Shown piece by piece: positions 56,401 through 64,000 of a DNA stretch of 64,000 nucleotides. Source of the DNA: Acheta domesticus (lineage: Eukaryota > Arthropoda > Insecta > Orthoptera > Gryllidae); assembly GCA_031308135.1 (NCBI GenBank), contig JAHLJT010009355.1, positions 4,401,217 through 4,465,216 on the forward strand. The letters run 5' to 3'. Position 1 is the first letter of the stretch, and each line of letters starts with the position of its first letter. The position numbers were made by a program, and so were the translations under genes. The notes beneath the pieces are model-generated. The model saw nothing but the letters and a program-made list of their open reading frames with translations, made no database searches and was not told where the DNA came from.

Positions 56401-59400
56401 TATGTAAAATAAAATTTTCATTGTTGAATCGATCCGGGCCACTATTGTATTTCTAAACAATGTTGACGCAATAATGTGAGAACGAGCTGGAACGGGGGAA
56501 TGTCGAGAATCGGCTTCGAGCTGTGCAGCCTTTCTCCATTGTCATCCTAGACATGCCTTACGAGCTGTAGGACCTCGCAGTGCTCCGAGCGCAGAGCATG
56601 CATTCTCGGGTGACAGGTCGCACACGCCCTGCGAGAGCAAAGGGTTAAAGCGAACCGCTTCAAACTCTGACGGCAGGAGCCGCTGGAGATCCCGCTGGAC
56701 TGGACGGGCACGGACCTGGACCCCGAGCACCGCGTGGCCTACTTCCGCGAGGACATCGGCGTCAACCTGTGCCACTGGCACTGGCACCTCGTCTACCCGT
56801 TCAGCAGCGACATGGGCGTGGTGGGCAAGGACCGCCGCGGGGAGCTCTTCTACTACTTCCACCAGCAGATCATCGCCAGGTACTCTTTCTTCCTTCCTCT
56901 CTCCACTTTGGGGCCGACCGTAGCAGATCACGCCAGGTGAACGCGCACACGCAACGCCCGCTCTTCAGCACTTTAGAGAGTGTTTCTGCTCCCATTGTAT
57001 AATGCTGTCATTTGATGGCTGCAAGCCGTTGCGTAATGTTACTCATTACGTTACAGTTTTCATTATGATACATGTTCATGACCAATCACGGAGAGCCTGT
57101 ATACCAAGTACTGACACTTAATAATAATTGACATTTGTTCTAGCAAATGTTTCATTCGTGTACATTAAAATTACATTTAATATTATACGTAGGTCATTCA
57201 ATAATTAAAGAGACAAATTGATATGGAGAAAAAACAATGGGTAAGACAAGTTTGGTAATTTCAGGACTTTAAGTTGGCATCACCGGGATGAGCCCTGACC
57301 ACCAGGAGGATCAGCATTGTTGTGTTCATAAACTCGAAATTAAGCTGAACGATGGCGAGTCCAGTTGAAAATTCTACATTGTTGAACATCGTTCTGCGAT
57401 TTATTTTGAATTTGCTGAAGGTGAAAATCCAGCCAATGTATACTCTATTATGACTTAAGTGTACGGTGAAAGTTTTATAAGTAGGTAGAACAGTTGAAAC
57501 GCGGTCGAAACTTTCTGGTTGCATCAGCACGAAAACTCATGTTGGCTGTGTTTGGGGACGCTGCAGGTGCATTTTCTGTGATTATCACGAAGAACAGCGT
57601 ATAATGAACAGCCAATACTGCTTAGATACGCTAATGAACGAGGTGAAGCCAGTCGTGAGAGATAAACGCAGTTCTCCTTTGCAGGCGGACTGGTGGCCAG
57701 AGCCACGTACGGCAGCATGCGAAGGTAAGGTTAGGGTGTGTCCGCTAGGTGGCCTCGGGTGAATCTTGCATGTTGACTGCCACGTAACGATTCATTGTAA
57801 AAGTTTAAGTTATAAAAGTCGTAGAAAAAGAACCGTATGAAACTCGATGTAATGGGAATTAACACATACTCGATCGTTCGTCGCTCGTATCGTAACATCA
57901 CACTCGTGTATTACATCCATCGTTTCATAATGTAGCATTGTAGTGGCCCGAACGAGCCGTTTTGTGTGTTGCAGGTACAACCTGGAGCGCTTCAGCAACC
58001 GCCTGGGCCGCGTGCGGCGCTTCCTGGACTTCCGGGAGCCCATGGACGACGGCTACTTCCCCAAGCTCACCACGCTGCTCGCCAGCCGCAACTGGCCCCC
58101 GCGCCAGGCCGGCGTCAAGCTCAAGGTGCGCCCCCCTCCCCCTCTCTGTCTTGCCTTGCCTTCATCTACAACATACAGCTGTTTTTCAACTCCAACCACA
58201 TCTACCGACACTGCCTCGTACTAGCAGCTTGGAGAGACAACAAGGACTGTGCCTGCTAATTTCGAAACACCTAATGAAAAAAAGAATTTAATTGCAATTT
58301 GCAGTTTTCATATGACTAGTGACAACCCGTGCGATTAAATCGCACGGTTAGTCAAATAACAAAACTGTTTTCTGCTTAAATTCTTTTTCTTTTGTATTCC
58401 AGCATTATAAACGACCTAACCTTACGAACATCACTAACCTCTCATATTTCAAGATCTCTATTCAATGCAGAACACCACGTTCACGTGCTTACACAACCTC
58501 CACTAAACTGAAACAAACAAAAATGTTTGAGATTGCAACATTCACTTGTCCCCCCGCCAATCGAACAGTGTAATTTTCTTCCGAAAGATCGCGCGGCAAT
58601 CAGAAATTACAGAACCCGAATTACTACGTTTTATAATATTTACGTATTTTTAACGCACTTTTTCAATACGAATGTCCCATGTGCAGCTGAATATAAACTC
58701 AATTTTTTAAGCCATTGCTTCTTTATACAGATCGGTTTTCGTACTTCGCCCAATTGATTGAAAAGACCAAACAGCACTTGAGAAATAATATATATGATTC
58801 TCCCTTGCATATTAATTTGGTACTATGATTTGCTGTTTGAAACTCTCTCTGTTCAGGACATCCGGCGCTCGGACAAGCAGCTGGAGTTCGACATTGCCGA
58901 CCTGGAGCGCTGGCGCGACCGCATCTACGAGGCCATCCACAACGGCCGCCTGCAGCGGGTGAGCGCCGCCACGCAACGCCATGCCCGTGGTTTTTGGTTT
59001 ATTCATAAATGAAGAATTTTCATAATCACAAGTTTGAAAAACTTAAAGTATGAAATAATAACTGACTTTGTACTACAATCTTCTAGCACGCTATCCATCG
59101 CCCGAGATGATCCTCATGATCTTGTATTTCGTTCGTCATTCATCGTATATTTACGTGGAGAGGCGTTTTTAAAGTTCATTTTGAGTTAAATTTTAATAAA
59201 TTAATATACACGGCCACTGTCAAATTAAATTTTGTAGCGCACAAATTCAATTTTGAGATAACTAAAGTAGCTTTAATGCGTCGATGTTTAAAATCATCGA
59301 TGGCGTTTGGTCGATGTTTTGTGAACATCAAAGTTCTAATTCTGAACATCGATGTTTAGCAACATGTGTCACGTGCTACGGGTAGAAATGTATTCTGTAC

Positions 59401-60260
59401 AAGTTTTGTTAATTCTGGGATCCTTACGCTAAGCCATATACAAGTTTAATTCTGAATACAGAAAGATATGAGCGTGTTTGGCGAGAATTGATAACAAAAT
59501 ATTCGCTCCAATGTAATAATGTCTATTTTCAAAAAAAAAAAAAAAATCAGATACAGACTTGAACTCTTGTCCCTCATCTTGTGCTTCGTCAAGGAATATA
59601 CTTCCTGCTGCGATAACATGGAGAACAATAATTTGAATTACTATACTTCCCACCGAACTCTAGAAGACGTGCACAGATAATGAATTTACATTTATGTCGA
59701 AAAAGAGAAACAAGGTGCCACCTCAGCATTTGCTCAAAGGATCAGGAAAACTGGACACAAATCTGCTCGAAATGGGAGTCATTAACCCAGAAGGTACAAT
59801 ACAATACTTGCTATAGGTTATTAGAATTACACAGTCCAAAAGGTAAAAAAACACACTAAATATCATTTTTAAAATTAATATTACTTTCTTTTCGATGCTC
59901 GGTATAGTCTCTAATTGTATAGAAACAGTTATGCAACAGAAAAGATTTACTTGATGCTCAACAAAAATCTCAATCATTTTCCCATTATAGAATTCCCATT
60001 AAAGAACCCCCTGCTGTTCATTGAAATAACAATAATATGAACTGTCGTAATTTGAATAATTTCTAATGTAATAATACTTTCTTTTGCAGGAAGATGCAAA
60101 CGGAACATTTGTGCCCATCATAAATGAACAAGGAATTGATTTACTGGGAAACGTTATTGAAGCTTCAGATCTTTCAATCAACAAAAACTTGTATGGAGAT
60201 ATGCACAACTTAGGTCATATTGCCATTGCATATAGTCATGATCCTGATCACAGACACCTG
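50357..60260 (+). CDS. PPO: Prophenoloxidase copy B, exons 1-7 (partial)
   Basis: This is the tandem paralog of copy A with the same intron positions and phases. Exons: 50357-50467, 51378-51642, 54558-54781, 56677-56879, 57975-58125, 58857-58958 and 60090-60260. All are intact. It covers the start, the R-F activation site, all three CuA histidines ([15 protein letters not shown]) and the first two CuB histidines (DMHNLGH). It lacks five glycines in exon 2 and has Ala for Ser in exon 7; other differences are mostly silent. Exon 5 is single, without the array of copy A. Exons 8-12 are not in the window: homology stops at about 62238, so they lie further right or are lost. Confidence 0.9.
50531..51059 (+). 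mobile_element. SINE family 1, intron 1 of copy B
   Basis: This is the orthologous insertion to 3668-4056 but keeps about 130 bases of the 3' half (GGTGCCCCGCTGGTGGGAGA and neighbours) that copy A has lost. It predates the gene duplication. Confidence 0.85.
51150..51306. repeat. Rearranged hairpin repeat in intron 1 of copy B
   Basis: GCTGGTCTGCTGGTGGTCGC occurs twice, alternating with inverted GAGGAAGACCA(C/G)GAC segments and GGTCGAAACGTCGGC. Copy A has a shorter, perfectly paired hairpin at 4159-4228. Confidence 0.8.
51378..51642 (+). CDS. PPO: PPO-B exon 2 (R-F activation site)
   Basis: It contains [20 protein letters not shown] and [20 protein letters not shown]. It is 265 nt, 15 fewer than copy A, because the run of five Gly codons is absent (NASAEGAG). 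Phase 1 end. Confidence 0.92.
51708..52220 (+). mobile_element. Retroelement 3' end, intron 2 of copy B
   Basis: This is the counterpart of 5783-6310, uninterrupted at its left border, where copy A carries the 1129-bp element. It ends CTAATAAAATAAATAATAAA. The class is an inference from the tail. Confidence 0.45.
52671..53199. mobile_element. 529-bp solo LTR, copy B only
   Basis: It starts TGTAGCGTCAT and ends ATGACGCCACA (TG...CA ends, short inverted). The 4-bp target duplication is CAGC (52667-52670, 53200-53203). It contains a TATA-like TTTAAAAG (52845-52852) and AATAAA (53138-53143), as an LTR should. Copy A has the empty site near 6773. The orientation suggested by the signals is plus. 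A Gypsy- or BEL-type source cannot be decided. Confidence 0.85.
53340..54548. repeat. TTTTCGAAAA-type dispersed repeat, intron 2 of copy B
   Basis: This is the counterpart of 6930-8125 with small indels. It ends against the exon 3 acceptor. No gene. Confidence 0.5.
54558..54781 (+). CDS. PPO: PPO-B exon 3
   Basis: Same product and length as copy A exon 3 ([20 protein letters not shown] ... VSTERR). It is intact, phase 1 in and 0 out. Confidence 0.93.
54897..55525. mobile_element. Inverted SINE pair, intron 3 of copy B
   Basis: This is the counterpart of 8475-9175. The GT microsatellite is only about 16 bases here against about 65 of (AT)n(GT)n in copy A. Confidence 0.75.
55526..56197. other. 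Intron 3 stretch of copy B, nothing recognised
   Basis: AT-rich and colinear with 9176-9816. Confidence 0.4.
56202..56644. mobile_element. piggyBac-type element, copy B
   Basis: The same TTAA-flanked insertion as 9821-10261 with ends CCCTTTGTACTCG. Only about 28 bases separate its right TTAA from exon 4, because about 10 bases present in copy A are missing. Confidence 0.88.
56677..56879 (+). CDS. PPO: PPO-B exon 4 (CuA site)
   Basis: Identical in protein to copy A as far as I can read, including [12 protein letters not shown] and [11 protein letters not shown]. Phase 0 in, 2 out. Confidence 0.95.
57975..58125 (+). CDS. PPO: PPO-B exon 5 (single copy)
   Basis: [20 protein letters not shown] to AGVKLK and AAG|GTGCGC. 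Only one unit is present; the intron continues CCCCCCTCCCCCTCTCTGTC into unique sequence. This is the ancestral arrangement for the array in copy A. Confidence 0.94.
58857..58958 (+). CDS. PPO: PPO-B exon 6
   Basis: [20 protein letters not shown] and [14 protein letters not shown], phase 0 both ends. Only silent differences from copy A. Confidence 0.93.
59694..59793 (+). other. Short conserved reading island, intron 6 of copy B
   Basis: An intact 33-codon stretch from [20 protein letters not shown] to INPE before GGTACAATAC. Copy A's version has lost one A. The peptide is unrecognised and not part of PPO. Confidence 0.25.
60090..60260 (+). CDS. PPO: PPO-B exon 7 (CuB, first two histidines)
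   Basis: [20 protein letters not shown] to [22 protein letters not shown], phase 0 both ends. This is the last exon of copy B seen in the window. Confidence 0.95.
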
Positions 60261-60969
60261 GTATGTTCAAATTGTCTTAATTTTCTTACATGTATGTTTT
60301 GCTTTCAGATTTGTTGTACAACTCGTTATTTTATTTGTCCATTCCACAATACTTTATAAAATTGATTTGTAATCTCAGGAATGTTCATAATTTGGTAGCA
60401 AAAACAAGGATATATAATCAAGATACGTCCTAAAGATACCTACTAATAATAAAATGGTTTGAAAACATACGCATGTATAAATAAAGATTGACCAAATAAC
60501 CACTGAGTAGAGTGTTGATAAAAATATATTATTAAAATTCAAGGTCGCCAGAGTATTGATAACATTTGTTGGTAGCTGTTAATTTTATTATGTTACATTG
60601 AAATTAATCTATTGATATTTTGAATTGGAATGTAACAGAATAAAATGTTAATATCCACCAAAAACTGTTGCCAATAATTAACCCCTCCAAACTTTATATT
60701 TTCAGAATATTTCATTATAATTAAACTATCATTTAATCATAATCATAACAATGAATGTTGTGAGAATTATATATCACCATTCCACAAACAAACATCCAAA
60801 CTGGAATGTTGTTATTCTGTGCACTATGGGCGTGATTTCACTAAGGAATCATATCAAAATTAACTATTTCAATTTGCAAAACAAACTCATCTTTTCCATT
60901 AGGAAATGTATTTTCCATTAGGAAATGTAAATATCTATGGTGCTACATCAGCACGTACAACTTGCTGGC

Positions 60970-61825
60970 ATTATTTCTAAATTTGCAATTTTCGAAAAAT
61001 CAATGAGTTCAACGAAAATGAGACCCACGCCTTTGTTTTCCTCGTCTCTTGTTTTATAAATGAAAAAAAATATGCGTTTTTAAATATTGCATTAATTTCA
61101 TGGACAAATTATGAAAAAACAATTCGCTTTTCAAAAAAATTGTGAATTACCTTTCTTGAAGGGCTGGTATTTTATAATAGATTTTGTTTAAAACAAAAAT
61201 TTACTAATTTTGTTGTTTTGAAATGTTGCAATTTTCGAAAATACAGAGAATTGGCCAAAAAATGGGACAAGCACAGTTATTTTAACCGTCGTTTGGTGCA
61301 TTATTTAAAATTTTCTAAAAATTACCTTTAATTTCATACAAAATTACGCTAAAACGACTATTTTTTCGAAAAATTGTAAATATAATTTCAAGAACTGTAT
61401 TTAAGAACAGATTTCATCAAGGAAAAAATCCAAATCTTCAATACTGTAGTTGTAGGAAGACCTAAAAATGTCACCTTTTTCAATTTTCGAAAAATCGGGA
61501 CTTCAACGAAAATTAGGTCTATACCATTCTCTTAAGAATACTTTACGCTATTCGATAACACGGTTTAGTCAAAATAGTGGGAGCCACTTTGAGAAAATTT
61601 TGAAAATGTTTATATAAGATAAACTAACCCCAAAATCAAAATATCCGTTTCAAACTAAGAGGGCCCCGAGTTCCTTGATCAAGGAATATCAATTTGGAAG
61701 AAAATTACCGGAAAGGTTTTGGCGCTAGCTTTTACCATGTACGGAAGGTCGGACGGAAAGACAGTTGATTTTCCGTTATCAAGGACCCACAAAACACGAA
61801 TTATGGTTCCAGTACTTCCAGAGTT
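60970..61825. repeat. TTTTCGAAAA-type dispersed repeat, intron 7 of copy B
   Basis: Colinear with 18060-18940 with several small deletions, up to the SINE insertion at 61834. Confidence 0.55.
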
Positions 61826-61833
61826 AGTAATTT

Positions 61834-62192
61834 CGATGGTGTGACGGTTAGCGTGCCGGACTGTCATACCATATAAGTTCGCGGGTTCAAACCCGATCGA
61901 AGTCATGGATTTTTAAGGGCGAAAAAATCCTTCGTACGCCTTCCGCGGAGGGGAAGTAAGCCGGCTGGCCCATGTTAGTATATTACTAGCATGTAAAAGA
62001 TCCTCAAGCCCAAATGACGCCTCTGAGCTAAATTCAAATCGCCTGTTTCGTCGCCCGATATAATACCTTCTTTCTCCGCTAGTCGGTGAAAGGAGCGTAG
62101 CGAAATTTTCGTGGTCAGACGGAAGAACGGGCCTGATGGCCCGAGTCTCGCCACGTAAAATAAGGCATTAACTAAACTGAACTAAACTAAAC
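61834..62192 (+). mobile_element. Full-length tRNA-derived SINE (family 2), copy B only
   Basis: The head GATGGTGTGACGGTTAGCGT is the box A region. GCGGGTTCAAACCCGATCG (box B core 61884-61894) follows. It has a 250-bp body and an (ACTAA)n-type tail. The flanks TAATTT (61828-61833 and 62193-62198) are the target duplication. Copy A has the empty site near 18940. A truncated relative lies at 36303-36560. Confidence 0.9.
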
Positions 62193-62214
62193 TAATTTAC
62201 TATATAATAAATGA

Positions 62215-63800
62215 AGATTTATCCACTTTTTACTTTCCCGTATACGTACGTATACACGGAGTGATATACGTAGTATAGGGAAAGTTATGTAATGCTGCGC
62301 GAAAACAAATGGCCAATTTCGGCGGAAAAAAAATTAATTGCCGGGACGTGAAAACGAATAAGTGGATAAAACCAGTTGCTAAATTAAGAAAAAAATCCTC
62401 TATCTCGTGGTGTGGTCAAAATCCATGATTTGTTGCTTCTTTATACTTAAAAATCGATTGACGGCATTCCGTCCGTCTGTGGTCAACGTTAGCGCCTAAA
62501 CCGTTCGGTCGATTTTCTTCAAAATTGATATTCCCCAGTCGATCTGATTCTAGTCGAAGCTTTGTGATTTTGAAAAAGATTCTTTAAAATTTGGGGGTAC
62601 TTTATATGAAGCCCCCCGGGGATTTTCAACATTTTCTCAAAAACGGCTCCAAATTTTTTCTTTAAATTTCTTGTATGAATAGAGGAAAATACACTTTTTA
62701 ACATGGCATAGGTCCGATTTTCACGTACAGCTCTGAATTTTCGAAAATTGTGAAAGTGAATTTTTTCGGTGTCTTTCTCCAACTACAAAATTGAAGATAG
62801 AGATTTTTTCTTCAAATAAAATTTGTTCTGCATATTGAGTTCTTTAATAAAGGTCATGTAAATGTTTTTCACAATTTTGGTAGTTTTCGTGCAATATTGG
62901 TTCAATATGTGCAATTTTAAAAATTACAAAAACAAGATTTTCTCAAAAACGACTCCAAATTTTTTCTTTAAACTTTTGGTAGGGATAGTGGTAAATGTAC
63001 TCTATCAATGACATAAAAGCCATTTTGGTCTATCGGTTGGTTTTTCAAAAATTACAAAAATGTAAATCTTTTTACTTGTCTCTCACGTCGTTAATATTTA
63101 CATTATCGGCGATTTTTTTTACATTATTATATTTACGAGTATATATGCTTTAAATAATGTCAAGTAAAGTTTCTAGAAAACACTACCGTTTTCTGTGAAA
63201 AGTAGCTCAAATTTCGGCATTTTCAGAAATGCTCAAACGTCATTTTTTCGTATATGGCTGCAATTTTTTTCTTGAAACTTTTGTAACGGATAGTGCTAAT
63301 TACACTCATTAGTATAGCGTGAAGTTTATTTTGAGTTATTTTTTGTTTTTTTTCAAAAATTATATAAATATAAATTTTTTGAAAGATCTCTCACATCTTT
63401 AATATGCACATTATCCGCAATTTGTAAAGATGATTATATTTGTGAGTGTAATGTCAAATAACTTCAAATAAAGTATTTTGAAAACTCAAAAGTTTTCTGT
63501 GAAAATGAGCTTCAAATTTCGCATTTTTAGTGGTGCTAAAACGCCATTTTCTCTTAAACGGCACATAATTTTTAAAAGAAAATTGCCATTTACGGCTAGG
63601 TTTTTGTGTCTTTAATATTCTAAAATTAATGTTTCTGTTCTACCAATAGGAAACCGAAAAATTAAGAAAATGACCAAAAAAATGTACTTTTGGCGATGAT
63701 AGATGGTAGCTGGCAAGAAAGAGTATGTGGCAATTCCGAATATTGACAAATAAATAAATAAAATAAATACGGTCATGCTTAATTTTTTCAAAATACCAGT
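62215..63800 (-). repeat. Inverted copy of the TTTTCGAAAA dispersed repeat
   Basis: Reverse-complement similarity to 46330-46740 and 18460-19075 (for example GGCTTCATATAAAGTACCCC, TTAGCGCCTAAACCGTTCGG). Many repeated TTCAAAAATTACA-type motifs follow. It directly abuts the point where copy A/copy B homology ends. No gene. Confidence 0.55.
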
Positions 63801-64000
63801 AGTTTTTCTTTAATTTTGTGACAAACGTAATAGGCCGCTCTAAATTTACTGCGCTTCGGACAGCTGGATGCGTCGTAAATTAGAATGTGCAATTTTGTAT
63901 ATTATTTCTTTCTTCGTTTCTTACATTCGAACTTTGTTATAGACTTACACATTAATGTTTTAGAAATTGTTTATTTTGAAATATTTGAAATAAGTAAAAA
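63801..64000 (+). repeat. Relic related to the exon 3 acceptor region
   Basis: GTGACAAACGTAATAGGCCG, CTGCGCTTCGGACAGCTGGA and TCGTAAATTAGAATGTG align with 8030-8125 and 54460-54550, but no exon 3 follows before the window ends. It is therefore a dispersed repeat rather than a third PPO. Confidence 0.45.

Noticed and set aside
63801..64000. Start of a third PPO copy
   Set aside because: Only intron-2-like sequence is present. The exon 3 sequence that should follow within about 20 bases is absent.

Overview
The window is nuclear DNA of an arthropod, almost certainly an insect. It has AT-rich introns and spacers crowded with retroelements and DNA transposons, and small, mostly GC-rich exons with GT-AG borders. 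A run of exactly 1000 Ns (30903-31902) shows it is a draft scaffold. The sequence does not let me name the species.

The only host gene I can assemble is prophenoloxidase (PPO), the hemocyanin-superfamily type-3 copper oxidase that drives melanization. It is present twice, head to tail, on the + strand. Copy A (3494-29010) has 12 recognisable coding exons covering the whole protein: the R-F activation site, the CuA and CuB histidines, and the thioester-like GCGWP motif. Copy B (50357 to about 60260) has exons 1-7 in the window. Homology between the copies runs from base 1 (= about 47191) to about 18978 (= about 62238). It then stops inside a dispersed repeat, before the counterpart of exon 8. 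Exon divergence is about 1 percent by eye, so the duplication is recent. Copy A carries two apparent one-base deletions (exons 8 and 11) and has a long low-complexity C-terminus. Copy B is intact as far as it is seen.

The most striking structure is at 11671-14020 in copy A. The last 87 bases of exon 5, the 5' splice site and about 30 bases of intron are repeated 20 times in tandem, mostly with a 116-bp period. This makes a ladder of 20 near-identical splice donors, open in all three forward frames. Copy B has the same exon once.

The two copies act as a natural comparison that dates insertions. Copy A alone has a 1129-bp inverted-repeat element (4649-5777) and a 1288-bp hAT-type element (14040-15327). 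Copy B alone has a solo LTR (52671-53199) and a tRNA-derived SINE (61834-62192). Each has its empty site in the other copy. Shared insertions include a piggyBac-type TTAA element just upstream of exon 4 and an inverted pair of SINEs in intron 3.

Between the two genes (29144-47190) lie transposable elements, LINE fragments and simple repeats. There is also one candidate start of another gene: a GC-box/TATA promoter followed by a signal-peptide exon (36690-36846). A second GC-rich island with promoter-like motifs precedes copy B (46845-47035). No rRNA, functional tRNA or CRISPR array was seen.
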